A stretch of DNA of 64,000 nt, taken from the NCBI RefSeq assembly GCF_900114205.1, contig NZ_FOSH01000002.1:124001-188000 (forward strand), written 5' to 3'. Below, piece after piece: positions 30,197-45,427 of this stretch. Position 1 is the stretch's first letter; each line of letters starts with the position of its first letter. A program made the translations under genes and the position numbers. This DNA is from Methylophaga sulfidovorans. Lineage in GTDB: Bacteria > Pseudomonadota > Gammaproteobacteria > Nitrosococcales > Methylophagaceae. Below the pieces are notes generated by a model. The model worked only from the letters and a program-made list of their open reading frames with translations, did not search any database and was not told where the DNA came from.

Positions 30197-31240
30197 TTAA
30201 GCACTCCTTTCCAATATTTGTGTTTGTATGTCTACTCCAGAAGCACTCAAACAAAGTGTTTCCAGAAGACGCCAAGGACAGTTTTTAGTTATCCCTTTCG
30301 CGGCCTGGTCGATATCAGACATTTGCTGTAAGAAAAAATGCCAGCGACTATAGTTATAGCGTTCGATAGCTTGTCGCATTACTGCTTTATTTTTATCCCA
30401 AACGGGGGGCTTTTGAGAGGCAAAAACACGTTCAATCTGCTCACCTGCAGCAACTTGGGAAGCCATATCCACCACACGCTGTAATGACCAATTTACCGCA
30501 GAAAAAACAGCCAGAATATCAACACCTTCGGCGCGTAAACGCGATATTATACGTGGGATTCTCGCATACTGTCCTGCAAATACTGCATCCATAAGTCCAA
30601 AAGCCTCAAACTTGGCATTATCAGCAACTGACGCCAACACCAAAGCTTCATCTATTTGTCCATCAAGACTGAGTAAAGAAAGTTTTTCAACTTCTTGTGC
30701 GGCGGCAAATAAATTACCTTCGACCCGTTCTGCGATCAGCGTGGCAATTTTAGGATCATTTTTAAGCCCTTTTGCCTGCATTCGTTGTGCTACCCACTGC
30801 GGTAGTTGAGCTAGAGCCACTGGCCATACAGGCACCGTAACACCTAAATTATCAAGCTCTGTAAACCACTTCGCTTTTTGTGAGCGGGCATCAATTTTGC
30901 CACTGATGATGAGCAAGGTTGTATCTGGTGGTGGGTTGGCGACAAATTGTCGTAAAGCCTCGCCACCCTCCTTACCAGGACTTCCGGAAGGCAAGCGGAT
31001 TTCGATTAAACGCTGACTGGCAAATAAAGATAAGCTTTGGCCCTGCCACTTAATCTGCGACCAATCAAAACGGCCTTCAACGTTCCAAACTTCACGTTCA
31101 TTTGCCCCAGCCTGACGAATATGCTGACGGATGATATCAGCAGACTCTTCAAGCAGAAGTGCCTCTTCCCCAAATAATAAATAAACAGGTTTTAATGAAG
31201 CCGATAAATGATTGCTTAACTGTTCCAGTCTTATCCGCAT
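30197..31240 (-). CDS. holA: DNA polymerase III delta subunit
   Basis: This 347-residue clamp-loader subunit opens the beta clamp. It begins MRIRLEQLSNHLSASLKPVYLLFGEEALLLEESAD, typical of HolA, with the SLFASQRLIEIRLPSG and AEGVDILAVFSAVNWSLQRV blocks. Sits between lptE and proA in the leuS-lptE-holA order. Confidence 0.94.
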   Translation of the reverse strand: MRIRLEQLSNHLSASLKPVYLLFGEEALLLEESADIIRQHIRQAGANEREVWNVEGRFDWSQIKWQGQSLSLFASQRLIEIRLPSGSPGKEGGEALRQFVANPPPDTTLLIISGKIDARSQKAKWFTELDNLGVTVPVWPVALAQLPQWVAQRMQAKGLKNDPKIATLIAERVEGNLFAAAQEVEKLSLLSLDGQIDEALVLASVADNAKFEAFGLMDAVFAGQYARIPRIISRLRAEGVDILAVFSAVNWSLQRVVDMASQVAAGEQIERVFASQKPPVWDKNKAVMRQAIERYNYSRWHFFLQQMSDIDQAAKGITKNCPWRLLETLCLSASGVDIQTQILERSA

Positions 31241-31243
31241 TGT

Positions 31244-31741
31244 TTACTTCAGTGCTGATAATCGTCTTAGCACATTCTGAACCATCTGTTTATTCAAATC
31301 GTTGTGGATAACCTGCTGCTGTTCACTCATGGCTAATAACTGATTACGATCAAACTGATAATCACGTCTGGCCTGAACAGTAATCACATCGCTCATCGGT
31401 TCACCGCTAGGCGAAGAGACTTTGAAAGAAAAACGTGTTTCCAACTCATACTCAGTGACTTTGGCATCTGAACCAACAGACAGTACGTTCTGATCAAACA
31501 CATTTTCGACAACAGTCATCACTGCAGCACCTTCTTTATACGTATCCAGTACCTTGATACCATTACGTGTCAATGTGCGTTTTAGCTCTAAGCCAAATGA
31601 ATTTTGTCGTATGTTCAACCCTTGTATATAGATGGTTTTTAACGATTCAGGCACATTGGCTTCACCTCTTAAATGAAAACCACAGGCTGTCAGTGTCAGC
31701 ATCAATATACCGGTCATCAAACTCATCACTACACGATTCAT
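31244..31741 (-). CDS. lptE: LPS-assembly lipoprotein LptE
   Basis: This 165-residue lipoprotein plugs the LptD barrel. The signal sequence ends in the lipobox LTLTAC|GFHLRG (Cys at residue 22). I start at ATG 31741, seven bases after AAGGA; two earlier in-frame ATGs are less well placed. Next to leuS and holA as in E. coli. Confidence 0.93.
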   Translation of the reverse strand: MNRVVMSLMTGILMLTLTACGFHLRGEANVPESLKTIYIQGLNIRQNSFGLELKRTLTRNGIKVLDTYKEGAAVMTVVENVFDQNVLSVGSDAKVTEYELETRFSFKVSSPSGEPMSDVITVQARRDYQFDRNQLLAMSEQQQVIHNDLNKQMVQNVLRRLSALK

Positions 31742-31757
31742 TTTCATATCCTTAAAT

Positions 31758-34223
<2,466 letters not shown>

Positions 34224-34306
34224 TTAAATCAGGGACTTGAAAAGCGCTAAGCATAACTCAGAGCACCAGTAAGGCTCAAAATAATCTGTCGTTTTGTTTA
34301 GCTAAA

Positions 34307-34337
34307 AAATAAAGCAGCTTGTTCAGCTGCTTTATTT
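34307..34337 (-). terminator. Terminator after the YfhL-type ferredoxin gene
   Basis: A 13-bp perfect stem (AAATAAAGCAGCT / AGCTGCTTTATTT) with a five-base loop lies 31 bp past the ferredoxin stop and is followed by T residues on the minus strand. Confidence 0.88.
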
Positions 34338-34367
34338 CATGATGATGACATGGAGTACAACTGTGGG

Positions 34368-34625
<258 letters not shown>

Positions 34626-34661
34626 TTACTCCAGTAAAATTCAATAATGATCTTAGCGCGG

Positions 34662-35720
<1,059 letters not shown>

Positions 35721-35737
<17 letters not shown>

Positions 35738-37025
35738 CCACTAATACCGTTAACATTTTGTCTGCATGAACACGTCTTTTAAACGCATCTTTTATATCAG
35801 CCACAGTCACGGCATTCACTTTATCGTTAAAGCTATCCAGATAATCCAGCGGCAATCCGTAAAAGCCTATCATAGAAAGATAATCAGCGATCTTGCTATT
35901 ACTGTCTACTCTCAAGGCAAAACCACCTGTGATGTTTTGTTTTGCTGCTTTCAACTGTGCTTCAGTAGGTCCATTTTCAATATAAGTATTTAAGGTATCT
36001 TTGAGTACATGAAGCGCTTCTTCAGTTTGATCATTGCGTGTTTGCAGACCAAACACATACGGTCCTGATTTTTGCATCGGGCTGAAATAGCTATAAACAC
36101 CGTAAGTCAGTCCTCGTTTTTCGCGTATTTCATCACTCAAAATAGATACCAGACCGCTACCGCCCAGAATGTGATTACCAACATACAGAGGAAAATAATC
36201 AGGATCATCACGACTCATGCCGATTTGCCCCATCATAATCGTGGTTTGAGACGACGGGAATGGCAATACCACTTCTTGTTGTTTTGAAAGCGGTGTTACT
36301 GCGGGTAACTCTGGAGCTGGACTTCCACTGTTCAGGTTCTTGGTTAAAGCAGTTGCCATTTGGCTTGCTTGCTGTTTACTGACATCGCCAACGATGACTA
36401 CAACAGCATTTTTCGCCACATAAAATTGCTGATAAAACGCTTTTAAATTATCCAGATTAATTTTTTCTACACTAACCGTATCTCCCGCAGGCATGCTGCC
36501 GTAGGGATGCTTATCATAAAGTTTCTGGAAGAAAGTGCGTGTAGCAATACTTTGCGGAGACTGTTTTTCGCCTTGTAATGCAGTTAATAACTGCTGTTTT
36601 ATTCGAAGAAATGAGATTTCGGGGAAGCTTGGTTTTGCTATTACTTCAGCAAACATCTTCAGCGCGGTATCAAACGCTTTTTTCTCAGTCAGCGTTCGTA
36701 AGCTCAACACCGCCATATCGCGTTGTGAATTGGCACTGTAATTTGCGCCAACCGATGAAAATGTATCCGCAATCGCATCAGCATCCATGCCTCCAGCGCC
36801 CTCATCAAGCATGGCATTAGTTAATTTTGCCAGTCCCGGATGCTCGCCATCACGCGCGGCACCGGCATTAAAAACAATATTCACATCAACCATCGGTAGC
36901 TCAGGTGCATTGACAAAATATACTCTGGCGCCGTTATCCGTTGTCCAGTGTTCAATATCAGGGCTGGCAAACAAGCTAGAACTGAATAATAACGTGATAA
37001 CAAAAATCCATTGTTTAATGGACAT
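35721..37025 (-). CDS. M16 peptidase-family protein, zinc motif missing
   Basis: This 434-residue protein has a signal peptide (MSIKQWIFVITLLFSSSLFAS). The position of the M16 zinc motif HxxEH reads HPGLAKLTNAML, so the active site is lost, while the second-half domain with REKRGLTYGVYSYF is kept. It is the inactive-subunit type that pairs with an active partner, here the gene directly upstream. I start at ATG 37025 because GGAGG lies six bases upstream; this overlaps the partner by 11 bp. Confidence 0.87.
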
Positions 37026-38388
37026 ATTGACCTCCGGCAGATGAAACAGGATGACGACCATTAAGTGGTAATGGCACTAACTCGCCAACCGTTAATTGAT
37101 CGTTGGTAAGATACTTATTCGCTACAGCCTGCACTTGCTCGGCAGTAACTGCTTTGATGTTATCGACATATTGTTCACCTACACGCCAGTCCACACCAAT
37201 GGTTTCCAGCATGCCAATCTGCATTGCCTGATAGAACACACTGTCTTTTTCATACACAGCATCAGCAACGACTTGCGCCTTCACACGATCTAATTCTTGT
37301 TGACTTACAGGTTGACTTTTAAGTTGAGAAATTTGTTCGATAATGGCTTTTTTGAGTTCATCTACAGATTTACCATTAGCCGGCGTTCCAGCAATAGTGA
37401 ATAAATCTGACAAACGTGAAAATAAGCTGTTGCCAGCGCCAATACTTGCGGCGACTTGCTGTTCACGTACCAACTGTTTAGCAAATCTTGCACTGTTACC
37501 GCCATCAAGGATATTTGCCAAAACTTCCAGAGCATAAGGTTCCCAGGCATTTTCTTTAGCAACGGTGGTGACTGAAGATACCTTCCACCCCATCATTAAG
37601 TATGGCAACTCAGCAGGGGCTTTTACTTCTATTTCACGAATGCCTTTTTGATTCACTTCAACTTGCGGTTTTAATGTAGCAATTTTTTCTGGTTTTAAAG
37701 GCCCGAAATATTTCTTTGCCAAGGCCAGCACCGCTTTTGGTGAAACATCACCAACCACCACGACAGTGGCATTATTCGGTGCATACCACTTTTGATACCA
37801 CGCTCTTAAATCACTGGCTTGATAGTGATTAATATCACTCATCCAACCAATAACCGGACGGTGGTATGGGCTACTCACAAAGGCAGCAGCATCAAATCTT
37901 TCTCTTAATAAGGCCTGCGGATTATCATCTGTACGCATACGACGTTCTTCAGCAACGACTTTCCGTTCTTTTAATAACTCATCAGGGTCAATGATGAGAT
38001 TGCGCATTCTATCGGCTTCATTCTTAAAACTGACTTCTAATCTATCTTTATGAAGTTTTTGAAAATAAGCCGTGTAATCTTGTCCAGTAAAGGCGTTTTG
38101 CTCCCCCCCATTTTCGGCAATGATATGAGAGAACTCGTTCGGCGCCAGATGTTTCGTTCCTTTAAACATCATATGCTCCAGCATATGAGAAATCCCTGTT
38201 ATCCCTTCATGCTCATAGCTCGCCCCGACCTTGTACCATACTTGAGAGACCACGACCGGTGCCCGGTGATCTTCTTTCACAATAAGCTTCAAGCCGTTGT
38301 CTAATTCAAACTCACTCACATTCGCTAAGGCTATCGTAGGTAAGAAAAAAATAAGCCAAGCTATTTTTTTTATATTCAGCATCTGCAT
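37015..38388 (-). CDS. M16 zinc peptidase, active subunit
   Basis: This 457-residue periplasmic pitrilysin-family protease has a signal peptide (IKKIAWLIFFLPTIALA) and intact zinc motif HMLEH (ISHMLEHMMFKGT, about residues 67-71), plus a downstream Glu region (RMRNLIIDPDELLKERKVVAEERRMR). It is the catalytic half of a two-gene pair like the mitochondrial processing peptidase alpha/beta arrangement. Substrate unknown. Divergent from ftsY. Confidence 0.9.
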   Translation of the reverse strand: MQMLNIKKIAWLIFFLPTIALANVSEFELDNGLKLIVKEDHRAPVVVSQVWYKVGASYEHEGITGISHMLEHMMFKGTKHLAPNEFSHIIAENGGEQNAFTGQDYTAYFQKLHKDRLEVSFKNEADRMRNLIIDPDELLKERKVVAEERRMRTDDNPQALLRERFDAAAFVSSPYHRPVIGWMSDINHYQASDLRAWYQKWYAPNNATVVVVGDVSPKAVLALAKKYFGPLKPEKIATLKPQVEVNQKGIREIEVKAPAELPYLMMGWKVSSVTTVAKENAWEPYALEVLANILDGGNSARFAKQLVREQQVAASIGAGNSLFSRLSDLFTIAGTPANGKSVDELKKAIIEQISQLKSQPVSQQELDRVKAQVVADAVYEKDSVFYQAMQIGMLETIGVDWRVGEQYVDNIKAVTAEQVQAVANKYLTNDQLTVGELVPLPLNGRHPVSSAGGQYVH

Positions 38389-38446
38389 CTCTTTTTTGTA
38401 ACGCGTGATAAGATTTACCGTCGAAGTTTAACGACAAGCAGAGAAT

Positions 38447-39517
38447 ATGTTTAGTTTCCTTAAAAGAAAATCAAAAACACCCGTGTCAGACGGCTCTATC
38501 GCTGAAGATAACGCTGTTGAGAATTCGCAAGAATTATCTCCTGCTACTGAAGCAGAAGAGGAAAAAACAGATAACGTATCGCAACCCGGTTTTTTTAGTC
38601 GTCTGAAACAGGGCTTAAGTCGAACCAGTAGCAAACTCACTGAAGGCTTTGCGAGCTTAATTTTAGGCCGGAAAAACATTGATGATGACCTGCTGGAAGA
38701 GCTTGAAACACAACTTTTAACAGCCGATCTTGGTGTTGAGGCAACGACCCGAATCATTAGTGATTTAACACAACGTGTCGCCCGCAAACAATTAAGCGAT
38801 GTTGAAGCCTTATTTGCTGCTATGCGAGAGGATATGATTTCTATCCTCGAACCGAGTAGCCAGCCACTGGAAATACCAGAAAAAACTGATGGGCCATACG
38901 TAATTTTAATGGTAGGGATAAACGGTGTAGGTAAAACCACTACAATCGGTAAACTTGCCAAACAATTCCAACAGCAAGGTAAAAAAGTCATGCTGGCAGC
39001 GGGTGATACCTTCCGTGCTGCCGCTGTAGAACAATTACAAGTCTGGGGTGAACGTAACAATATCCCTGTTATCGCACAAAAAACCGGTGCTGATTCGGCT
39101 TCTGTGATTTTTGACGGACTACAAGCCGCTAAAGCCAGAAACATGGATATTCTGATTGCTGATACAGCTGGTCGTCTTCATACCCAATCCAACTTAATGG
39201 AAGAATTAAAGAAAGTGAAACGTGTTATGGGTAAAGTGGATGAAACAGCGCCTCATGAAGTCATGCTTGTACTGGATGCAGGTACTGGACAAAACGCGCT
39301 TCAGCAGGCACAACAATTTCAACAATCTGTGGGTGTTTCAGGTATCACACTAACCAAACTAGATGGCACCGCTAAAGGCGGTATTATTTTTGCCATTGCC
39401 AACAAAACGAAGCTACCTATTCGCTATATCGGTGTGGGTGAAAAAATTGATGATCTGCGTCCGTTTAACGCCACTGATTTTGTTGATGCTTTGTTGGGAA
39501 AAGAAGAGATTAAATGA
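38447..39517 (+). CDS. ftsY: Signal recognition particle receptor FtsY
   Basis: This 356-residue SRP receptor GTPase has an acidic N-terminal segment (about 12-45) followed by the N domain and the G domain with GINGVGKTTTIGKLAKQF, DTAGRLHTQ and TKLDGTAKGG. It pairs with Ffh and the SRP RNA encoded at 56.2 kb. Overlaps ftsE by four bases. A long frame on the opposite strand is a shadow. Confidence 0.97.
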   Translation: MFSFLKRKSKTPVSDGSIAEDNAVENSQELSPATEAEEEKTDNVSQPGFFSRLKQGLSRTSSKLTEGFASLILGRKNIDDDLLEELETQLLTADLGVEATTRIISDLTQRVARKQLSDVEALFAAMREDMISILEPSSQPLEIPEKTDGPYVILMVGINGVGKTTTIGKLAKQFQQQGKKVMLAAGDTFRAAAVEQLQVWGERNNIPVIAQKTGADSASVIFDGLQAAKARNMDILIADTAGRLHTQSNLMEELKKVKRVMGKVDETAPHEVMLVLDAGTGQNALQQAQQFQQSVGVSGITLTKLDGTAKGGIIFAIANKTKLPIRYIGVGEKIDDLRPFNATDFVDALLGKEEIK

Positions 39518-40164
39518 TCCGTTTTACTGACGTTTATAAACGTTATACCAATCAATACGAAGCTTTATCTGGCCTGAGTTTTGAACTAGAGAAAGGAGAA
39601 ATGGCTTTTCTCACCGGTCATTCAGGTGCCGGCAAAAGTACGTTATTAAAACTTATCGCTCTGATTGAACGCAGTACTCATGGCCAAGTCTGGGTAAATA
39701 ATCAAAATCTCACTCGTCTGCCAAAGTGGAAAGTCCCGTATTACCGTCGCAAAATTGGCTTGGTCTTCCAGGATCATAATCTGCTCCATGACCGAACCGT
39801 TTTTGATAATGTCGCACTGCCATTGATTATAGCTGGTGAAAATCATCGGGAGATTGGACGTCGAGTGAGAGCAGCTTTAGATAAAGTGAATTTACTCGGT
39901 AAAGAACGAAATCTGCCTATTGCCTTATCTGGCGGTGAGCAACAACGTGTTGGTATTGCCCGTGCGGTTGTTAACAGACCTCCGGTGCTACTTGCAGATG
40001 AACCTACCGGTAATTTAGATCCTGAGTTATCAAGAGAAATCATGCATCTCTTCGAACAATTCAATCAGGTTGGTGTAACGGTATTCATAGCAAGCCATGA
40101 TCACGAACTGATCAGCACTATGCCCTATCGCCAACTCACGTTACACCAAGGACGTCTTGCCTGA
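39514..40164 (+). CDS. ftsE: Cell division ATP-binding protein FtsE
   Basis: This 216-residue ABC ATPase has Walker [10 protein letters not shown], signature [14 protein letters not shown] and Walker [13 protein letters not shown]. With FtsX it activates peptidoglycan amidases through EnvC at the septum. ATGA overlap with ftsY. Confidence 0.97.
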   Translation: MIRFTDVYKRYTNQYEALSGLSFELEKGEMAFLTGHSGAGKSTLLKLIALIERSTHGQVWVNNQNLTRLPKWKVPYYRRKIGLVFQDHNLLHDRTVFDNVALPLIIAGENHREIGRRVRAALDKVNLLGKERNLPIALSGGEQQRVGIARAVVNRPPVLLADEPTGNLDPELSREIMHLFEQFNQVGVTVFIASHDHELISTMPYRQLTLHQGRLA

Positions 40165-41092
40165 CATGTTGTCATTCAATTTACCTAATTATTTTCTAAG
40201 ACACTTACAGGTCATGCTCTACAGTTTGGGGCAGCTCTCCAGAACGCCTGTCGCCAGTGTTATGACAGTTTTAGTTATAGGCATTGCGCTGGCACTTCCA
40301 GCCGGCTTATATGTATTACTGAAAAATGTGGAACAAGTGGCTGGTCAATGGGATGATGCCAGTCAAATTTCTTTATTTCTGAAACCCTCTACAAATGATG
40401 CAAGAGGTAAGCAACTTGCTGAGCAATTGCTTGCTTGGCCCGACATAAGTGCTGTTGATTACCACTCAGCTAAGCAGTCTTTGCAGGAGTTTCGAGAACT
40501 ATCAGGACTAAATGAGATTTTAGATAGTCTGCCCACTAATCCCTTACCACCGGTCATTATTATCAAACCAGTTGAAACAGAGCATGAAGAAGCCATTCAG
40601 GGTTTACTTGAGCGTTTACAAAACATGCAGGAAGTTGATCTGGCCCAGCTTGATATGGCCTGGTTGAAACGCTTAAAAACCATTAATCAAACGGGCGAAC
40701 GTGGCATTACCATTCTTGCCATCCTGTTGTCTTTGAGTGTTCTGTTAGTCATCGGCAATACAATTCGTTTAGCCATTCTTAACAGGCAAACAGAAATACG
40801 CGTCATAAAACTGGTGGGTGGCACTAACGCTTTTGTCAGAAGACCTTTTTTATATACGGGATTTTGGTATGGTCTGTTTGGTGGTACCATTGCATGGTTC
40901 ACTTTATTGATAGCCCTGCTGGCCATTAATGGACCTATTTCTAGATTAACAGCCCTTTATGATAGTCAGTTTTCACTCCAGTGGATGCTTGGACAAATGT
41001 TCCTGTCTCTTCCGCTTTTTGGGCTTGTTTTAGGCGTCTTGGGAGCATGGTTAGCAGTGGGACGTCACTTATATGATATTGAACCCACCTAG
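40157..41092 (+). CDS. ftsX: Cell division protein FtsX
   Basis: This protein of 308-311 residues has four membrane helices (about 38-60, 185-205, 232-258, 280-300) and a periplasmic loop after helix 1. A TTG at 40157 has AAGGA at good spacing and overlaps ftsE; an ATG at 40166 is the alternative. Family length and RXRGXXXXXX-like helix pattern fit FtsX. Precedes rpoH as in E. coli. Confidence 0.94.
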   Translation: MPDMLSFNLPNYFLRHLQVMLYSLGQLSRTPVASVMTVLVIGIALALPAGLYVLLKNVEQVAGQWDDASQISLFLKPSTNDARGKQLAEQLLAWPDISAVDYHSAKQSLQEFRELSGLNEILDSLPTNPLPPVIIIKPVETEHEEAIQGLLERLQNMQEVDLAQLDMAWLKRLKTINQTGERGITILAILLSLSVLLVIGNTIRLAILNRQTEIRVIKLVGGTNAFVRRPFLYTGFWYGLFGGTIAWFTLLIALLAINGPISRLTALYDSQFSLQWMLGQMFLSLPLFGLVLGVLGAWLAVGRHLYDIEPT

Positions 41093-41192
41093 TAGCAAAT
41101 ATAGGAACTTTTTCTAAAAATAAGCTTCTTATAGTTGATATTAATCCTTTAGTGTTATGATTGAGGCAATGACTCTCAGGAGACAAGAACAG

Positions 41193-42053
41193 ATGACAAT
41201 GAATGTAGCTCAATATGATATGGCTTTAGCACCTATTGGTAATTTAGATGCTTATACCAGTCTTGTGCATACCATTCCTGTATTAACTGAGGAAGAAGAA
41301 TACGACTTGGCGCATCGCCTGCAAAATGAAGGTGATCTTAAAGCCGCCCAAAGGCTGGTCTTATCTCACCTGCGCTTTGTTGTTCGTATTGCCAAAGGAT
41401 ACAGTGGTTACGGACTACCCGTTGCTGACTTGATTCAAGAAGGCAATATCGGTCTGATGAAAGCGGTGAAACGATTTAACCCAGAAAAAGGGGTTCGCTT
41501 GGTTTCGTTTGCAGTTCACTGGATTCGCGCTGAAATCCATGAATATGTGATTCGTAACTGGCGTATTGTAAAAATCGCTACAACTAAAGCTCAACGTAAA
41601 TTATTTTTTAATCTACGCAGTGCTAAAACACGACTTGGCTGGTTAAATAAAGAAGAAGTTGAAGCCGTCGCAGAAGACTTAGGCGTGACAGCAGATAATG
41701 TGATGGAGATGGAGCGTAGATTAGCTCAACCAGATACATCTTTTGATTTACCTAGCGATGCCGATGATGATGAAAATCATTACTCGCCTATTGCCTATCT
41801 TGCCGCTAATGATAATTCAGATCCTTCTAATCAATTAGAAGATGATAATTACACTGACTATCAACAGCAAAAGTTATCAAACGCACTAGCGACATTAGAT
41901 GAGCGCAGCCGAGATATCATTATGCAACGTTGGTTAAATGAAGATAACAAAGCGACATTGCATACTCTTGCTGATCAGTATCAGGTTTCAGCTGAACGTA
42001 TTCGTCAGATTGAAAATAATGCGATGAAAAAACTAAAACATCTTATGGTGTAA
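41193..42053 (+). CDS. rpoH: RNA polymerase sigma-32 factor
   Basis: This 286-residue heat-shock sigma factor has region 2 ([16 protein letters not shown]-type, [40 protein letters not shown]), the RpoH box [15 protein letters not shown], and region 4 ([23 protein letters not shown]). Start ATG 41193 follows AGGAG and gives a length close to the 284 of E. coli; upstream ATGs at 41157 and 41169 are in frame. Confidence 0.96.
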   Translation: MTMNVAQYDMALAPIGNLDAYTSLVHTIPVLTEEEEYDLAHRLQNEGDLKAAQRLVLSHLRFVVRIAKGYSGYGLPVADLIQEGNIGLMKAVKRFNPEKGVRLVSFAVHWIRAEIHEYVIRNWRIVKIATTKAQRKLFFNLRSAKTRLGWLNKEEVEAVAEDLGVTADNVMEMERRLAQPDTSFDLPSDADDDENHYSPIAYLAANDNSDPSNQLEDDNYTDYQQQKLSNALATLDERSRDIIMQRWLNEDNKATLHTLADQYQVSAERIRQIENNAMKKLKHLMV

Positions 42054-42055
42054 AA

Positions 42056-42085
42056 ACAAAAAAGCCCGCGAAAGCGGGCTTTTTT
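42056..42085. terminator. Bidirectional terminator between rpoH and fdxA
   Basis: AAAAAAGCCCGC / GCGGGCTTTTTT with a GAAA loop: a 12-bp stem flanked by T runs in both directions, sitting between convergent rpoH and fdxA. Confidence 0.95.
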
Positions 42086-42104
42086 ATGTCATTCGATAAT
42101 GCTT

Positions 42105-42428
42105 TTATCTTTCAAGTAGAGGTGTTTTATTAGATTTACCATCCCACTCTTCTGCATCTGGAAGTGCATCTTTCTTTTCAGAAATGACAGGCCATACACG
42201 AGATAATTCTTCGTTGATTTGCAAAAACTCCATTTGCTCATCAGGTAAGTCATCTTCAGAGAAAATAGCTTCTGCCGGACACTCTGGTTCACAAAGTGTG
42301 CAATCGATACACTCATCAGGATCGATAACTAAGAAATTAGGACCTTCGTGAAAACAATCTACTGGGCAGACATCAACACAATCAGTATATTTACATTTAA
42401 TACAGTTTTCTGTGACAACAAAGGTCAT
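42105..42428 (-). CDS. fdxA: 7Fe ferredoxin FdxA
   Basis: This 107-residue protein has an N-terminal [3Fe-4S]/[4Fe-4S] pair ([30 protein letters not shown]) and the C-terminal tail typical of Azotobacter ferredoxin I relatives ([19 protein letters not shown]). Electron transfer partner unknown. Single gene with its own terminator. Confidence 0.95.
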   Translation of the reverse strand: MTFVVTENCIKCKYTDCVDVCPVDCFHEGPNFLVIDPDECIDCTLCEPECPAEAIFSEDDLPDEQMEFLQINEELSRVWPVISEKKDALPDAEEWDGKSNKTPLLER

Positions 42429-42593
42429 GGTGAATTCTCCAAAATCACGAGTTGATACAGGACCGACCTGTCAAAATAAAAATGTAATTCTACATGATTT
42501 CGCCTTATTCTGGGCAAGGTTCGATTTTAGGGTATGATCCTGATTGAAGAAAATTAACGAAAAAACATTAGTAATTTTAAGGGACACCGCACA

Positions 42594-42887
42594 ATGCGAA
42601 AAATAATATTACTCCTGATATTTGGACTCATTTTCTTGGTGAGCGCTGCTTTTGCCGCATATAACATGAGCGATGTTACAGTGAATTATTATTTCGGCGA
42701 ATTAACAATCCCTCTATCAGTCCTGGTCGCAATGTCCATGCTCGCCGGTGTCATCATAGGCGCTGTTATCTTGTTATTCAGTACAATGAAACTACGCTAT
42801 GAAAACCGCAGACTGCAATCTAAACTCTCAGTTTCCGAGCAAGAAATTAACAGTTTACGAATATTACCGATTAAAGACGCACATTAA
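42594..42887 (+). CDS. lapA: LapA-family membrane protein (YciS)
   Basis: This 97-residue protein has two membrane helices (about 3-22 and 42-62) followed by a short coiled coil (YENRRLQSKLSVSEQEINSLR). It partners LapB in control of LpxC turnover and LPS synthesis in E. coli. Three bases upstream of lapB. Confidence 0.9.
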   Translation: MRKIILLLIFGLIFLVSAAFAAYNMSDVTVNYYFGELTIPLSVLVAMSMLAGVIIGAVILLFSTMKLRYENRRLQSKLSVSEQEINSLRILPIKDAH

Positions 42888-42890
42888 TCA

Positions 42891-44072
42891 ATGCTTGGTT
42901 GGCTATTCTTCTTATTACCAGTTGCAGCCCTTTCTGGCTGGATAATGGCACGTCGTCATTACAAACGTCGCTATCGTCCACAAGAACCTTCTTTCAGTCC
43001 TGACTATTTCAAGGGCCTGAATTACTTATTAAATGAACAACCTGATAAAGCCATTGATGTATTTATTGGCCTACTGGAAGTCAATAGCGAAACTGTTGAA
43101 ACTCACTTGGCACTAGCGAATCTATTCCGCAGACGCGGTGAAAGTGATCGCGCTATCAGGATTCACCAGAACTTAATCGCCAGACCATCACTGAGTGCAC
43201 AACAACGACGTCAGGCCCTGGTTGAGTTGGGCTTAGATTATATGAGTGCCGGGGTATTAGACAGAGCCGAAGTATTATTTCTGGAGTTACTTCAACAACC
43301 AGGCACTCCGCCTGAAGCACCTAAACAATTATTACGTATTTATCAGCAAGAAAAGAAATGGCAGCAAGCCATCGATATGGCAAAACAAATCCCTGCTAAT
43401 GATAAAGCTAATACACGAGCACTCATTGCCCAGTTTTATTGTGAGCTGGCAGATTCGGTTATAGAAAAAGATCAACACCAGGCTTTGAATTTATTACGCA
43501 GTGCCCATCATTATGATGCTAACTGTGTCAGGGCTAGCCTGTTGGAAGGCCGCATATTAATTAAGATTGGACAATATCGTAAAGCTATTCGTGTATTGCA
43601 ACATATCGAAAAACAGAATCATTCTTTTCTACCCGAAGCATTGCCTCTACTGTATACCTGCTTTGATAACACAGATAATTTGGATGACTTTAAAGACTGG
43701 TTAGAGTCGCTATTAACAAGATATCCTCATCTGACTTCCGCACGCTTAATGCTGACAAAACTCGTTGAACAAAAACAAGGGACAGAAGCTGCCCAACGCT
43801 TTTTATATCAGCAGCTACATCAGCACCCTTCAGTGGAAGGCCTACATCAACTTATCATGTTAGGTGAAGACAACCATCAAACCTTAATACCACTCATAAA
43901 AGATGTGACTACCACATTGATTCATAAAGGTGACCGTTATACCTGCAAAAATTGTGGTTTTTCAGGTCGTACCATGCACTGGTTATGTCCAGGCTGTTCA
44001 CAATGGGCCACAATTAGGCCGATTGAAATTCACTTATCCGCATTAGAAAAACTATTGGAACCCTCTCGATGA
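42891..44072 (+). CDS. lapB: LPS assembly protein LapB (YciM)
   Basis: This 393-residue protein has an N-terminal membrane anchor (WLFFLLPVAALSGWIMA), multiple TPR repeats (about 40-320) and a C-terminal rubredoxin-type metal knuckle (CKNCGFSGRTMHWLCPGC). It presents LpxC to FtsH for degradation and so sets LPS levels. Overlaps the arsC-like gene by four bases. Confidence 0.94.
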   Translation: MLGWLFFLLPVAALSGWIMARRHYKRRYRPQEPSFSPDYFKGLNYLLNEQPDKAIDVFIGLLEVNSETVETHLALANLFRRRGESDRAIRIHQNLIARPSLSAQQRRQALVELGLDYMSAGVLDRAEVLFLELLQQPGTPPEAPKQLLRIYQQEKKWQQAIDMAKQIPANDKANTRALIAQFYCELADSVIEKDQHQALNLLRSAHHYDANCVRASLLEGRILIKIGQYRKAIRVLQHIEKQNHSFLPEALPLLYTCFDNTDNLDDFKDWLESLLTRYPHLTSARLMLTKLVEQKQGTEAAQRFLYQQLHQHPSVEGLHQLIMLGEDNHQTLIPLIKDVTTTLIHKGDRYTCKNCGFSGRTMHWLCPGCSQWATIRPIEIHLSALEKLLEPSR

Positions 44073-44419
44073 GCACAATCACTATTTTGCATAACCCGCG
44101 TTGCAGCAAATCCAGACAAACCCTTAGCTTACTTGAAGAAAAAGGTATTACTCCTGAGATCATAAAATATTTGGATACCCCTCCAAGCTTTGATGAATTG
44201 AAAGCGATTATTGATAAGCTTGGTATCAGTCCAAGAGACTTATTGCGAAAAGGTGAAGAAGAATATAAAACGCTTAATTTGAAAAATGACTCATTAAGTG
44301 ATGATGAACTGATAAAAGCCATGGCCAGTCATCCTAAACTTATTGAAAGACCGATCGTTATCCATGGCAAGCAAGCAAAAATTGGCCGTCCACCAGAGTC
44401 AATTTTAGACATTATCTAA
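44069..44419 (+). CDS. ArsC/YfgD-family reductase
   Basis: This 116-residue thioredoxin-fold protein has the catalytic Cys at position 12 in ILHNPRCSKSRQTL, as in glutaredoxin-dependent arsenate reductases. Family Arg residues are present (RPIVIHGKQAKIGRP). No ars operon genes are nearby, and the lapB neighbour suggests a YfgD-like housekeeping form rather than a resistance gene. Arsenate activity is not established. Confidence 0.88.
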   Translation: MSTITILHNPRCSKSRQTLSLLEEKGITPEIIKYLDTPPSFDELKAIIDKLGISPRDLLRKGEEEYKTLNLKNDSLSDDELIKAMASHPKLIERPIVIHGKQAKIGRPPESILDII

Positions 44420-45383
<964 letters not shown>

Positions 45384-45427
45384 TTAGTTGAAAAATGGTA
45401 TAAAGTCACCATAACTGGAGAGATTTT

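Noticed and set aside
38428-39144. 238-residue open frame on the minus strand opposite ftsY
   Set aside because: It lies entirely within the strongly conserved ftsY gene, is Ser/Cys-rich without domain pattern, and has no supporting context.
44069-44419. Arsenic resistance locus
   Set aside because: Only an ArsC-like reductase is present; no arsR, arsB or arsA nearby, so a resistance call is unsupported.
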